Shown: positions 43,914-53,837 of the stretch, in pieces
Layout of the letters: every line of letters begins with the position of its first letter
How positions within the stretch are numbered: position 1 is the first letter of the stretch
Assembly (NCBI RefSeq): GCF_900580865.1
Contig: NZ_UTBZ01000228.1
Coordinates: forward strand, 186,001-250,000
DNA from: Pseudomonas viridiflava
GTDB taxonomy: Bacteria; Pseudomonadota; Gammaproteobacteria; Pseudomonadales; Pseudomonadaceae
Direction of reading: 5' to 3'
DNA length: 64,000 nt
Made by a program: the position numbers and the translations under genes
Notes under the pieces: generated by a model
Databases searched by the model: none
Told to the model about the DNA's origin: nothing
What the model saw: the letters and a program-made list of their open reading frames with translations, nothing else

Positions 43914-44948
43914 ATGGACCTTGTTATCGCCCGTCCCGATGGTCTCTATTGCCCTGCCGGGGATTTCTACATTGATCCGTGGCGCCCCGTCGAGCGCTCG
44001 GTCATTACCCATGCCCACGGCGATCACGCCCGTACCGGCAACCAGCACTACCTGTCCAGCAGCGCCAGCGAAGGGATTCTGCGTGCGCGACTGGGTCAGG
44101 ACATCAACTTGCAAACCCTCGCCTACGGCCAGCGCCTGACGCACCACGGTGTCACTTTGAGCTTTCACCCTGCCGGGCACGTTCTCGGCTCGGCACAAGT
44201 ACGCCTGGAATACGGTGGCGAAGTCTGGGTGGCGTCCGGCGATTACAAGATCGAACCCGACGGCACCTGCGCCCCGTTCGAACCGGTGCGCTGCCACACC
44301 TTTATCACCGAATCGACCTTCGGTCTGCCGATTTATCGCTGGCAGCCACAGGCGCAGGTGTTCGGCGAGATCAATCAATGGTGGGCAGCGAATATCGCCG
44401 CCGGCAAGGCCAGCGTGTTGTTCTGTTACTCGTTCGGCAAGGCCCAGCGGATTCTCCATGGTATCGACGAAAGCCTCGGCCCGATCCTCAGCCACGGCGC
44501 AGTCGAGCCGCTGAACCGGGTGTATCGCGAGGCTGGCGTGTACCTGCCGCCAACGATCTACGCGGGTGACGTTAAGAAAAACGACCCGATCATGCGTCAG
44601 GCTCTGGTCATCGCCCCGCCCTCAGCCGGAGGCAGCACCTGGATGCGCCGATTTGGCGAGTTCAGTGACGCATTTGCCAGCGGCTGGATGCGTTTGCGCG
44701 GCACCCGACGGCGGCGCGGCGTCGATCGCGGTTTCGTGCTTTCCGATCACGCCGACTGGCCCGGACTGCTCTGGGCTATCGAGCAAACCGGCGCGGAACG
44801 GGTGATGGTCACCCACGGTTCGATCGGCGTCCTCGTACGGCACCTGCGCGAACAGGGTCTGGATGCTCAGGGTTTCAACACCGAATACGGCGATGACGAA
44901 GAAGAAAACATCGCCGCCGAACCGACCATCGCCGAGCTGCCAGCATGA
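43914..44948 (+). CDS. Ligase-associated DNA exonuclease (metallo-beta-lactamase fold)
   Basis: 344 residues. Metal site HAHGDHAR (HxHxDH), then PAGHVLGSAQVRLEYGGEVW, the beta-CASP part CYSFGKAQRI, and VLSDHADWPGLLW. Member of the conserved set exonuclease-ligase-helicase-PdeM proposed for repair of damaged DNA ends. Its end overlaps the ligase start by 4 bp. Confidence 0.9.
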   Translation: MDLVIARPDGLYCPAGDFYIDPWRPVERSVITHAHGDHARTGNQHYLSSSASEGILRARLGQDINLQTLAYGQRLTHHGVTLSFHPAGHVLGSAQVRLEYGGEVWVASGDYKIEPDGTCAPFEPVRCHTFITESTFGLPIYRWQPQAQVFGEINQWWAANIAAGKASVLFCYSFGKAQRILHGIDESLGPILSHGAVEPLNRVYREAGVYLPPTIYAGDVKKNDPIMRQALVIAPPSAGGSTWMRRFGEFSDAFASGWMRLRGTRRRRGVDRGFVLSDHADWPGLLWAIEQTGAERVMVTHGSIGVLVRHLREQGLDAQGFNTEYGDDEEENIAAEPTIAELPA

Positions 44949-46633
44949 AAGCATTCGCCGAGTTGTACGCCGAACTCGACGCGACCACGTCAAGCAACGC
45001 CAAACTGGCGGCGATGCAGACTTACTTCGCCCAGGCCGAACCGCATGACGCCGCGTGGGCGGTGTACTTCCTCTCCGGTGGCCGGCCCCGGCAACTGGTG
45101 CCAGTGCGAATCTTGCGCGAACTCGCCGTCGCAGTCTCCGGCCTCGAGCCTTGGCTCTTTGAGGAGAGCTATCAAGCGGTCGGCGACCTCGCGGAAACCA
45201 TTTCCCTGGTACTCGCGGAAAACCCGTACAGCTCCGACGCCGGCCTCGCCGAATGGATCGAAGACAAATTGCTGCCGCTGCGCGGTGAAACCCCGGAATA
45301 CCTGGCCCGACAACTCCCGGCCCTGTGGGCGCAACTGGATCGGTCGAGCCTGATGCTGTGCATCAAATTGATCACCGGCAGTTTCCGCGTCGGCGTTTCG
45401 AAATTACTGGTCACCCGGGCCTTGGCTTCAATGGCCGGGCTGGACAGCAAACGCGTGGCGCAGCGCTTGGTCGGTTACACCGATCTGTCGAACCGGCCGA
45501 GCGCGGCCAGTTACCTGAAACTGATTGCCCCTGAATCCAGCGATGAACATGCCCAGCGCGGCGGCCAGCCCTATCCGTTTTTCCTCGCCCACGCTTTGTC
45601 GCAACCGGTGGAAGAATTCGAAGCGCTGATCGGCCCGGCCAGCGACTGGCAAATTGAATGGAAATGGGATGGCATCCGCGCACAAGTGGTCAAGCGTGAG
45701 GGGCGGCTGTGGATCTGGTCGCGGGGCGAGGAACTGGTGACCGAGCGCTTTCCCGAACTGGATGTGTTGGTACACGGCCTGCCCGATGGCACGGTGATCG
45801 ACGGCGAAATCGTCGTGTGGAAAAGCACGCATCCGCGCACTGAAGACGCCTTCGATCCGCAATCGACCGAACCGCCGGCGGTGCAGCCATTTGCCCTGCT
45901 GCAACAACGCATTGGCCGCAAAACCCTCGACAAGAAAATCCTCGAAGACGTGCCGGTGGTGGTGCTCGCTTACGACTTGCTCGAATGGCAGGGCGAAGAC
46001 TGGCGCAACCAGCCGCAGGCCAAACGCCGCGCGCAACTGGAAGACGTCATCGCCCGCTGTAACAGCCCGGTGCTGCTGGCCTCGCCGGTGCTGACTGGCA
46101 GCGACTGGTTCGACCTCGCCCGCCAGCGCGAGTCCTCTCGGCGCCTGGGTGTTGAAGGCATGATGCTCAAGGCGCGGGATTCGCTGTACGGCGTCGGACG
46201 CACCAAAGACATGGGCGTGTGGTGGAAGTGGAAGGTTGACCCGTTCAGCGTTGACGCGGTGCTGATTTACGCGCAGCGCGGTCATGGCCGGCGGGCCAGT
46301 TTGTACAGCGATTACACCTTTGCCGTGTGGGACGGCCCGCCCGAGTCGAGCCAACGCGCGCTGGTGCCGTTTGCCAAAGCCTATTCGGGGCTGACCGATG
46401 AGGAAATGCGTCAGGTCGACAGCATCGTGCGCAAGACTACCGTGGAAAAATTCGGCCCGGTCAGCAGTGTGAAGCCGAGTCTGGTGTTTGAACTCGGCTT
46501 CGAAGGCATCGCCCTCTCACGGCGGCACAAGAGTGGGATTGCCGTGCGGTTTCCCCGGATGTTGCGCTGGCGGCAGGACAAAACCGTGGATGAGGCGGAT
46601 AGCCTTGCCACATTGCAAGATCTGCTGGCCTGA
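44945..46633 (+). CDS. ATP-dependent DNA ligase of the ligase-associated repair set
   Basis: 562 residues. N-terminal helical domain (~1-200), then adenylation domain with EWKWDGIRAQ (Lys is the AMP acceptor, KxDG motif), VIDGEIVVW, EGMMLKA, WWKWKVDP and an OB-fold C-terminus (GFEGIALSRRHKSGIAVRFP). Joins DNA ends. Coupled to the exonuclease gene; in related genomes the helicase and PdeM genes follow directly, here they start 4.7 kb further on. Confidence 0.92.
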   Translation: MKAFAELYAELDATTSSNAKLAAMQTYFAQAEPHDAAWAVYFLSGGRPRQLVPVRILRELAVAVSGLEPWLFEESYQAVGDLAETISLVLAENPYSSDAGLAEWIEDKLLPLRGETPEYLARQLPALWAQLDRSSLMLCIKLITGSFRVGVSKLLVTRALASMAGLDSKRVAQRLVGYTDLSNRPSAASYLKLIAPESSDEHAQRGGQPYPFFLAHALSQPVEEFEALIGPASDWQIEWKWDGIRAQVVKREGRLWIWSRGEELVTERFPELDVLVHGLPDGTVIDGEIVVWKSTHPRTEDAFDPQSTEPPAVQPFALLQQRIGRKTLDKKILEDVPVVVLAYDLLEWQGEDWRNQPQAKRRAQLEDVIARCNSPVLLASPVLTGSDWFDLARQRESSRRLGVEGMMLKARDSLYGVGRTKDMGVWWKWKVDPFSVDAVLIYAQRGHGRRASLYSDYTFAVWDGPPESSQRALVPFAKAYSGLTDEEMRQVDSIVRKTTVEKFGPVSSVKPSLVFELGFEGIALSRRHKSGIAVRFPRMLRWRQDKTVDEADSLATLQDLLA

Positions 46634-46651
46634 CCCCGTTTCCCGGGACAT

Positions 46652-46764
46652 TGATCGTTCCAACGCTCCGCGTGGGAATGCCTCAACGGACGCTCCGCGT
46701 TCGGCCTTGGAGGGGACGCGGAGCGTCCCGGGCTGCATTGCCACGCAGAGCGTGGGAACGATCA
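46652..46764. repeat. 113-bp nested inverted repeat
   Basis: Outer arms 'tgatcgttccaacgctccgc' (46652) and the reverse complement ending at 46764; inner arms 'ggacgctccgcgt' (46688-46700) and 'acgcggagcgtcc' (46716-46728). It is distinct from the two other repeat families. It lies right after the ligase gene, i.e. at the left edge of the inserted transporter cluster. The remaining gap to 46984 holds no recognised gene. Confidence 0.8.
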
Positions 46765-46984
46765 GCGATCTGCTTGCCTGTCCCCGATAAGCCACAAATC
46801 AGTGCACGCTTTCTGCTGCGCCCGTTTTCGTGCACTCATCCATTGATCTTGTAGCTCTCCTCACCTTTTAAAACACTTGTTCGGGACTCTGGTTCGGAAA
46901 TTGCTACTTTCTATAGGTCGTACGCGTTCCAGTAACAATAATTCTGCGCCACAAGCGCTCATATTGGTTCTTAGGGATTGAATA

Positions 46985-47767
46985 ATGAAAAAAGCATTGC
47001 TGACCCTTTCTGCACTGGCGTTGTGCATGGCCGCTGGCTCCGCGCTGGCCAAGGAATACAAAGAGCTGCGCTTTGGCGTTGACCCTTCGTACGCACCGTT
47101 TGAGTCGAAAGCGGCCGACGGCAGCCTGGTGGGCTTCGACATCGACCTGGGCAACGCGATCTGCGCCGAACTGAAGGTCAAGTGCAAGTGGGTCGAAAGT
47201 GACTTCGACGGCATGATTCCGGGCCTCAAGGCCAACAAATTCGACGGCGTGATCTCGTCGATGACCGTGACCCCGGCCCGCGAAAAAGTCATCGATTTCT
47301 CCAGCGAACTGTTCTCCGGCCCGACCGCTTATGTGTTCAAGAAAGGTTCCGGCATCACCGCAGACGTCGCCTCGCTGAAGGGTAAAACCGTCGGCTACGA
47401 GCAAGGCACCATTCAGGAAGCCTACGCCAAAGCCGTGCTGGACAAGGCCGGCGTGAAAACCCAGGCCTATCAGAACCAGGACCAGGTGTATTCCGACCTG
47501 ACCTCCGGCCGTCTCGACGCGGGCATTCAGGACATGCTGCAAGCCGAACTGGGCTTTTTGAAGTCGCCACAGGGCGCCGACTATGACGTCAGCAAGCCAG
47601 TCGACAGCGAATTGCTGCCAGCCAAAACCGCTGTCGGTATTAAGAAAGGTAACACTGAGCTGAAAGCGCTTTTAGATAAAGGTATCAAAGCGTTACACGA
47701 TGACGGCAAATACGCCGAGATTCAAAAGAAACACTTTGGCGATCTGAATCTGTACAGCGGCAAATAA
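46985..47767 (+). CDS. aotJ: Basic amino acid ABC transporter, periplasmic binding protein (AotJ/HisJ-like)
   Basis: 260 residues. Signal peptide MKKALLTLSALALCMAAGSA, then LRFGVDPSYAPFESKAADGS, GFDIDLGNAICAELKVKCKW, ISSMTVTPAREKVIDFS, the lysine/arginine/ornithine/histidine-binding pattern. First gene of a binding protein, permease, permease, deacylase, ATPase operon as in aotJQMOP, but without argR. A terminator-like hairpin follows. Confidence 0.85.
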   Translation: MKKALLTLSALALCMAAGSALAKEYKELRFGVDPSYAPFESKAADGSLVGFDIDLGNAICAELKVKCKWVESDFDGMIPGLKANKFDGVISSMTVTPAREKVIDFSSELFSGPTAYVFKKGSGITADVASLKGKTVGYEQGTIQEAYAKAVLDKAGVKTQAYQNQDQVYSDLTSGRLDAGIQDMLQAELGFLKSPQGADYDVSKPVDSELLPAKTAVGIKKGNTELKALLDKGIKALHDDGKYAEIQKKHFGDLNLYSGK

Positions 47768-47773
47768 TGCCCC

Positions 47774-47800
47774 GGCGCCCATCCTCGATGGGCGCCTTTT
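47774..47800 (+). terminator. Attenuating hairpin between aotJ-like and permease genes
   Basis: GGCGCCCATC-CTC-GATGGGCGCC followed by TTTT; it likely lowers expression of the membrane and ATPase genes relative to the binding protein, as in braC-braD. Confidence 0.75.
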
Positions 47801-47823
47801 CCATCCGCTCAGGTTGCTGATTT

Positions 47824-48552
47824 ATGTTTGAAAACCTCTTACAAAATCTGGGGCTCGCAGCCTTCAGCCTCAAGGGCTTTGGCCCGTTGCTGTTGCAAGG
47901 CACCTGGATGACCATCAAATTATCGGCGTTGTCGCTGCTGGTGGCCGTGTTGCTCGGCCTGCTCGGCGCCAGTGCCAAACTGTCAAAAGTCAAACTGGTG
48001 CGCCTGCCCGCTCAGCTCTACACCACGCTGATTCGCGGCGTGCCGGATCTGGTGCTGATGCTGCTGATCTTCTACAGCCTGCAAACCTGGCTGACGACCC
48101 TGACCGACTACATGGAATGGGAATACATCGAAATTGACCCGTTCAGCGCCGGGGTGCTGACGCTGGGCTTTATTTATGGCGCGTATTTCACCGAAACCTT
48201 TCGTGGTGCGATTCTCGCGGTGCCGCGCGGTCAGGTTGAAGCGGCCACCGCTTACGGCCTCAAACGCGGGCAGCGCTTTCGCTTTGTGGTGTTCCCGCAA
48301 ATGATGCGCTTCGCCCTGCCGGGTATCGGCAACAACTGGATGGTGATGCTCAAGGCCACGGCGCTGGTGTCGATCATTGGCCTCGCCGATCTGGTCAAAG
48401 CCGCGCAGGACGCCGGTAAAAGCACTTATCAACTGTTCTACTTCCTGGTGCTTGCCGCGTTGATCTATCTGCTGATCACCAGTGCCTCGAACTTCATCCT
48501 GCGCTGGCTCGAACGCCGCTACGCCGCCGGTGCCCGGGAGGCCGTACGATGA
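47824..48552 (+). CDS. aotQ: Basic amino acid ABC transporter permease (AotQ/HisQ-like)
   Basis: 242 residues, about five membrane segments (LLLQGTWMTIKLSALSLLVA, LIRGVPDLVLMLLIFYSLQ). EAA loop AATAYGLKRGQRFRFVVFPQ. Inner membrane. Overlaps the next permease gene by 4 bp. Confidence 0.86.
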   Translation: MFENLLQNLGLAAFSLKGFGPLLLQGTWMTIKLSALSLLVAVLLGLLGASAKLSKVKLVRLPAQLYTTLIRGVPDLVLMLLIFYSLQTWLTTLTDYMEWEYIEIDPFSAGVLTLGFIYGAYFTETFRGAILAVPRGQVEAATAYGLKRGQRFRFVVFPQMMRFALPGIGNNWMVMLKATALVSIIGLADLVKAAQDAGKSTYQLFYFLVLAALIYLLITSASNFILRWLERRYAAGAREAVR

Positions 48553-49259
48553 TCGAACTTCTGCAGGAATACTGGCGCGCCTTCCTTTATACCGACGGCC
48601 AGAACATTACCGGGCTGGCAATGACGATGTGGCTGCTCAGCGCGTCGATCTTCATCGGTTTCCTGGTGTCGATTCCGCTGTCGATCGCCCGCGTTTCGCC
48701 GCACTTCTACATTCGCTGGCCGGTGCAGTTTTACACCTACCTGTTCCGTGGCACGCCGCTGTATATCCAGTTGCTGATTTGCTACACCGGGATTTACAGC
48801 CTCGCCGCCGTGCGTGCGCAACCGCTGCTCGACAGTTTCTTTCGTGATGCGATGAACTGCACGATCCTCGCCTTCGCCCTCAACACCTGCGCCTACACCA
48901 CGGAGATTTTCGCCGGGGCGATCCGCAGCATGAATCATGGCGAAGTCGAAGCGGCGAAGGCCTACGGGCTAACCGGTTGGAAGCTATATGCCTACGTGAT
49001 CATGCCGTCGGCGTTGCGCCGTTCGTTGCCTTACTACAGCAACGAAGTGATCCTGATGCTGCACTCGACCACCGTGGCCTTCACCGCGACCATTCCCGAC
49101 ATCCTGAAAGTTGCGCGGGACGCCAACTCGGCGACCTTCCTGACCTTTCAGTCGTTCGGCATCGCCGCGCTGATCTACCTGACCATTACCTTTGCGCTGG
49201 TCGGCCTGTTCCGCCTTGCCGAACGCCGATGGCTGGCCTTCCTCGGGCCGACTCACTAG
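48549..49259 (+). CDS. aotM: Basic amino acid ABC transporter permease (AotM/HisM-like)
   Basis: 236 residues. LAMTMWLLSASIFIGFLVSI, YLFRGTPLYIQLLICYTGIY, EAA loop AAKAYGLTGWKLYAYVIMPS. Partner of the preceding permease; coupled by the 4-bp overlap at its start. Confidence 0.86.
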   Translation: MIELLQEYWRAFLYTDGQNITGLAMTMWLLSASIFIGFLVSIPLSIARVSPHFYIRWPVQFYTYLFRGTPLYIQLLICYTGIYSLAAVRAQPLLDSFFRDAMNCTILAFALNTCAYTTEIFAGAIRSMNHGEVEAAKAYGLTGWKLYAYVIMPSALRRSLPYYSNEVILMLHSTTVAFTATIPDILKVARDANSATFLTFQSFGIAALIYLTITFALVGLFRLAERRWLAFLGPTH

Positions 49260-49272
49260 GACAACTTTGCAA

Positions 49273-50391
49273 ATGCGCCACCTGATTCATGACTTGCTGG
49301 CCCCGCTGCCGGGGACCGCACGACAGATCCACAGCTTCCACTTCGGCCCGGAGCAGGCCAAGGGCAAGGTTTACATTCAGTCTTCGCTGCACGCCGACGA
49401 ACTGCCGGGCATGCTCGTCGCCTGGCACCTCAAGCAGCGTCTGGCCGAGCTGGAAGCGGCCGGGCGCCTGCGCAGCGAAATCGTGCTGGTGCCGGTGGCC
49501 AACCCGGTCGGCCTCGAACAAGTGTTGATGGACGTGCCGCTGGGTCGCTACGAACTGGAGAGCGGGCAGAACTTCAACCGCTGGTTCGTCGACCTCAGCG
49601 AAGAAATCGGCAACGCCATCGAGGGCAAGTTGAACGACGATGCACAGCACAACCTCGAACTGATCCGCACGCATCTGCGCAACGCCCTCGCCCGCCAGAC
49701 TGCCAGCACGCAGTTGCAATCCCAGCGCCTGACCCTGCAACGGCTGGCTTGCGATGCGGATATGGTGCTCGACTTGCACTGCGACTTCGAATCGGTGGTT
49801 CACCTCTACACCACGCCCGAAGCGTGGCCGCAGGTCGAACCGCTGGCGCGCTACATCGAAGCTCAGGCGAGCCTGCTGGCCACCGATTCCGGCGGTCAGT
49901 CGTTCGACGAATGCTTCACGCTGCTGTGGTGGCAATTGCAGGAACGCTTCGGCGAACACTTCGAAATTCCGCTCGGCAGTTTCTCGGTGACCGTCGAGTT
50001 GCGCGGCCAGGGTGATGTCAGCCATCCGTTGGCCAGTCGCGACTGCCAGGCGCTGATCGACTACCTGATCCAGTCCGATGCGATCGTCGGCGAGACCAAA
50101 CCACAGCCGTCGCTACCCTATCCCGCCACGCCACTGGCGGGTGTGGAACCGGTGACCACGCCAGTCGGCGGCTTGCTGGTGTACACCGCCACAGCAGGGC
50201 AATACCTGCAAGCCGGGCAACAGATCGCCGAAATCATCGACCCGATCAACGACCGGATCACCCCCATTCATTGCACCAGCGCCGGCGTGATGTACGCCCG
50301 CTCGCTGCGACGCATGGCCACCGCCGGCATGGTCATCGCCCACGTCGCGGGCGCCGAAGCCTATCGCAGCGGCTACCTACTTTCGCCTTGA
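49273..50391 (+). CDS. aotO: Succinylglutamate desuccinylase/aspartoacylase-family zinc protein (AotO-like)
   Basis: 372 residues from ATG 49273. Zinc ligands visible in SSLHADELPG (HxxE) and VLDLHCDFES (third His). The C-terminal part is a biotinyl-lipoyl-like beta domain (GLLVYTATAGQYLQAGQQIA). Homologues sit inside basic amino acid transporter operons (aotO); the reaction there is not established. 13 bp after the permease and 13 bp before the ATPase gene. Confidence 0.82.
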   Translation: MRHLIHDLLAPLPGTARQIHSFHFGPEQAKGKVYIQSSLHADELPGMLVAWHLKQRLAELEAAGRLRSEIVLVPVANPVGLEQVLMDVPLGRYELESGQNFNRWFVDLSEEIGNAIEGKLNDDAQHNLELIRTHLRNALARQTASTQLQSQRLTLQRLACDADMVLDLHCDFESVVHLYTTPEAWPQVEPLARYIEAQASLLATDSGGQSFDECFTLLWWQLQERFGEHFEIPLGSFSVTVELRGQGDVSHPLASRDCQALIDYLIQSDAIVGETKPQPSLPYPATPLAGVEPVTTPVGGLLVYTATAGQYLQAGQQIAEIIDPINDRITPIHCTSAGVMYARSLRRMATAGMVIAHVAGAEAYRSGYLLSP

Positions 50392-50404
50392 GGATGTCTG
50401 TCCC

Positions 50405-51169
50405 ATGTACAAACTGACCGTTGAAGGCCTGCACAAAAGCTATGGCGACCATCAGGTGCTCAAAGGCGTTTCGCTCAAGGCCAAGACCGGCGACGTGATC
50501 AGCCTGATCGGCGCCAGCGGCTCGGGCAAAAGCACCTTTTTGCGCTGCATCAACTTTCTCGAACAACCCAACGACGGCGCGATGAGCCTCGACGGCCAGG
50601 CGATCCGCATGGTCACCGACCGCCACGGCATGCACGTCGCCGACGCCGATGAACTGCAACGTTTGCGCACGCGGCTGGCGATGGTGTTCCAGCACTTCAA
50701 CCTGTGGAGCCATATGACCGTGCTGGAAAACATCACAATGGCCCCGCGCCGGGTGTTGGGTTGCAGCAAACAGGAAGCCGACGATCGTGCGCGGCGTTAT
50801 CTGGACAAGGTCGGTTTGCCGGCGCGAGTGGCGGATCAATACCCGGCGTTTCTTTCCGGCGGCCAGCAACAGCGCGTGGCGATTGCCCGGGCGTTGGCGA
50901 TGGAACCGGAGGTGATGCTGTTCGATGAGCCGACGTCAGCGCTCGATCCGGAGTTGGTTGGCGAAGTGTTGAAGGTGATTCAAGGGCTGGCCGAGGAAGG
51001 CCGGACCATGATCATGGTGACCCATGAGATGAGCTTCGCTCGTAAGGTTTCCAGCCAGGTGTTGTTTCTGCATCAAGGTCTGGTGGAAGAAGAAGGCGCC
51101 CCCGAGGACGTGCTCGGCAACCCGAAAAGCGAACGCCTCAAACAATTTCTCAGCGGTAACCTCAAGTAG
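50405..51169 (+). CDS. aotP: Basic amino acid ABC transporter ATPase (AotP/HisP-like)
   Basis: 254 residues. Walker A GASGSGKSTFLRCINFLEQP, the HisP-type insert VTDRHGMHVADADELQRLRT, signature LSGGQQQRVAIARAL, Walker B VMLFDEPTSALDP, switch VTHEM. Last gene of the inserted transporter cluster. Confidence 0.92.
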   Translation: MYKLTVEGLHKSYGDHQVLKGVSLKAKTGDVISLIGASGSGKSTFLRCINFLEQPNDGAMSLDGQAIRMVTDRHGMHVADADELQRLRTRLAMVFQHFNLWSHMTVLENITMAPRRVLGCSKQEADDRARRYLDKVGLPARVADQYPAFLSGGQQQRVAIARALAMEPEVMLFDEPTSALDPELVGEVLKVIQGLAEEGRTMIMVTHEMSFARKVSSQVLFLHQGLVEEEGAPEDVLGNPKSERLKQFLSGNLK

Positions 51170-51177
51170 CCCACGTT

Positions 51178-51276
51178 CCCCTGTAGGAGCTGCCGAAGGC
51201 TGCGATCTTTTGATCTTGTTTTATAGAGATCAAGATCAAGATCAAAAGATCGCAGCCTTCGGCAGCTCCTACACGG
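51178..51276. repeat. Long hairpin repeat at right edge of transporter cluster
   Basis: Inverted copies of 'gtaggagctgccgaaggctg' plus 'gatcttttgatc'; same family as at 13393-13486. Lies between the transporter ATPase and the helicase gene. Confidence 0.85.
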
Positions 51277-51347
51277 TCACCCTGATTAAACCTTTCGCCA
51301 ACTGATGTGGTCACTGGAAGAACACCTCCAGAGCGCGCGCAGCCCGC

Positions 51348-53837
51348 ATGGCGAAATCCTCCGACCTCGCAAAAATCTGGTTCAACGCCCGCGACTGGAA
51401 GCCGTTCGCCTTTCAGAAACAGGTATGGGCGGCGGTGAAAAATGGCGATTCCGGCCTGCTCCACGCCAGCACCGGCGCCGGTAAAACCTATGCTGTGTGG
51501 TTTGCCGCGCTCAATCGCTTCGCTCGCTCGCAACCTCCGGTCGAAACACTGCGCAAACGTAAAGCCCCCGCCGAACCGCTGACAGTCCTGTGGATCACCC
51601 CCATGCGCGCCCTCGCCGCCGACACCGCGCGCGCGTTACAAACGCCGGTCGATGACCTGCAACTGCCGTGGAGTATCGGCCTGCGCACCGGTGACACCAG
51701 CAGCAGCGAACGCGCCCGGCAGAGCCGGCGCCTGCCGACCACGCTGATCACCACCCCGGAAAGCCTGACCCTGCTGCTCGCTCGCGCCGATGCACAGGTG
51801 GCGCTGGCGAGTCTGCGCATGATCGTCGTCGATGAATGGCATGAATTGCTCGGCAACAAGCGCGGCGTGCAACTGCAACTGGCCCTCGCCCGCCTGCGGC
51901 ATTGGCAACCTGAGCTGATCGTCTGGGGCGTGTCCGCCACCCTCGGTAATCAATCCCACGCCGAACAAGTGCTGATCCCACAGGGCGGCGGCATCAGCAT
52001 TCAGGGGCAAAGCGAAAAAACACTGAAAGTCGACACCCTCCTCCCACCGGCCATTGAGCGTTTCCCCTGGGCCGGGCACATCGGTCTGAAAATGTTGCCG
52101 CAGGTCGTTGCTGAACTGGAGGCCTGCGCCAGCACCCTGGTTTTCACCAATACTCGGGCGCAATCGGAAATCTGGTATCAGGCGCTGCTTGAAGCACGGC
52201 CGGACTGGGCCGGATTGATTGCCCTGCATCACAGCTCACTGTCTCGTGACACTCGCGACTGGGTCGAGCAGGCCCTGAAGAACGGGCATTTGAAAGCCGT
52301 GGTCTGCACCTCAAGCCTGGATCTGGGGGTGGATTTCCTGCCCGTCGAGCGCGTGCTGCAAATCGGCTCGGCCAAAGGCGTCGCACGTTTGATGCAACGT
52401 GCCGGGCGCTCCGGCCATGCGCCGGGGCGCACATCGCGAGTGACATTGGTGCCGACGCACAGCCTTGAGCTGATCGAAGCCGCTGCCGCCCGCGATGCCG
52501 TCGAACAACGGCGTATCGAACCACGCCTGTCACCGCACAAACCGCTGGATGTGCTGGTGCAGCATTTGGTCAGCATGGCCCTCGGCGGCGGATTTTTTCC
52601 CGATGATTTGTACGAAGAAGTCCGTGGCGCCTGGGCTTATCGTGACCTGACACCCGCCGATTGGGCGTGGGCGCTGGCTTTCGTACGCCACGGCGGGATG
52701 TCTCTGACAGCCTATCCGGATTACCGCCGGGTCGAGCCGGACGAGCACGGCGTCTGGCGCGTTCCGGATGCGCGATTGGCGCGGCGCCATCGCATGAGCA
52801 TCGGCACCATTGTCAGCGATGCGAGCATCCAGCTGAAATTCTGGAGCAAGGGCGGCGGTGGCAAACAGTTGGGCAGTGTCGAGGAAGGCTTTATTGCGCG
52901 GCTCAAACCCGGTGATGGTTTTCTGTTCGCCGGGCGTTTGCTGGAGCTGGTGCGGGTGGAAAACATGACGGCTTATGTCAAACGCAGCACTGCGAAGAAA
53001 GCCGCCGTACCGCGCTGGAATGGTGGGCGGATGCCACTTTCCAACGAATTGGCCGAAGCCGTGGTCAGGCGCTTCAGTGCGGCGGCGCAGGGCGAGTTCG
53101 TCGGCCCGGAAATGCAGGCCTTGCGACCGTTACTGGAAACCCAGATGCGCTGGTCGGGTTTGCCCACAACAGACAACCTGTTGGCTGAAGTGCTGAAGTC
53201 CCGTGAGGGCTGGCACCTTTTCCTCTATCCGTTTGCCGGGCGCCAAGTGCATCTAGGCCTAGCGAGCCTGCTGGCCTGGCGTGTCAGTCAACGGCAGCCC
53301 GTGACGTTTTCCATCGCGGTGAACGATTACGGCCTGGAATTGCTCAGCGCTACGCCGATCGACTGGGCCGAGTATTTGAATGCCGATCTCTTCAATGCCG
53401 ATGATTTATTGGAGGACGTTCTGGCCAGTCTGAACGCCGGCGAATTGGCCTTGCGCCGTTTTCGTGAAATCGCGCGGATTGCCGGGCTGGTCTTCGCTGG
53501 CTACCACGGTGCGCCGAAAAGTACCCGACAAGTGCAGGCGTCCAGCGGTTTGTTTTTCGAAGTGTTTAAACAATACGACGCTGACAACCTGTTGCTGGCT
53601 CAGGCCGGGGAAGAAGTCCTACGGGAAGAACTGGATATTCGTCGCCTGGAACAGACACTGGAGCGGATCAACGCGATGAAACTGGACGTGCATCAGGTTA
53701 AACGCCCTACGCCGCTGGGGTTCCCGCTGCTGGTGGAACGCATGCGCGAAAGCATGAGTTCGGAAAAACTCGCTGATCGCATCAGGCGAATGGTCGGTGA
53801 TCTCGAGAATAGCGCCGACAAGGATAAATCCCGATGA
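51348..53837 (+). CDS. Ligase-associated DNA damage response DEXH helicase (Lhr-core type)
   Basis: 829 residues. Superfamily 2 helicase: Walker A STGAGKTYAVWF, DExH box VDEWHELLG, WGVSATLGN, SSLDLGVDFLPV, QRAGRSGHAPGR, followed by the Lhr-specific C-terminal domain. Third member of the exonuclease/ligase/helicase/PdeM set. Overlaps the pdeM start by 4 bp. Confidence 0.92.
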   Translation: MAKSSDLAKIWFNARDWKPFAFQKQVWAAVKNGDSGLLHASTGAGKTYAVWFAALNRFARSQPPVETLRKRKAPAEPLTVLWITPMRALAADTARALQTPVDDLQLPWSIGLRTGDTSSSERARQSRRLPTTLITTPESLTLLLARADAQVALASLRMIVVDEWHELLGNKRGVQLQLALARLRHWQPELIVWGVSATLGNQSHAEQVLIPQGGGISIQGQSEKTLKVDTLLPPAIERFPWAGHIGLKMLPQVVAELEACASTLVFTNTRAQSEIWYQALLEARPDWAGLIALHHSSLSRDTRDWVEQALKNGHLKAVVCTSSLDLGVDFLPVERVLQIGSAKGVARLMQRAGRSGHAPGRTSRVTLVPTHSLELIEAAAARDAVEQRRIEPRLSPHKPLDVLVQHLVSMALGGGFFPDDLYEEVRGAWAYRDLTPADWAWALAFVRHGGMSLTAYPDYRRVEPDEHGVWRVPDARLARRHRMSIGTIVSDASIQLKFWSKGGGGKQLGSVEEGFIARLKPGDGFLFAGRLLELVRVENMTAYVKRSTAKKAAVPRWNGGRMPLSNELAEAVVRRFSAAAQGEFVGPEMQALRPLLETQMRWSGLPTTDNLLAEVLKSREGWHLFLYPFAGRQVHLGLASLLAWRVSQRQPVTFSIAVNDYGLELLSATPIDWAEYLNADLFNADDLLEDVLASLNAGELALRRFREIARIAGLVFAGYHGAPKSTRQVQASSGLFFEVFKQYDADNLLLAQAGEEVLREELDIRRLEQTLERINAMKLDVHQVKRPTPLGFPLLVERMRESMSSEKLADRIRRMVGDLENSADKDKSR

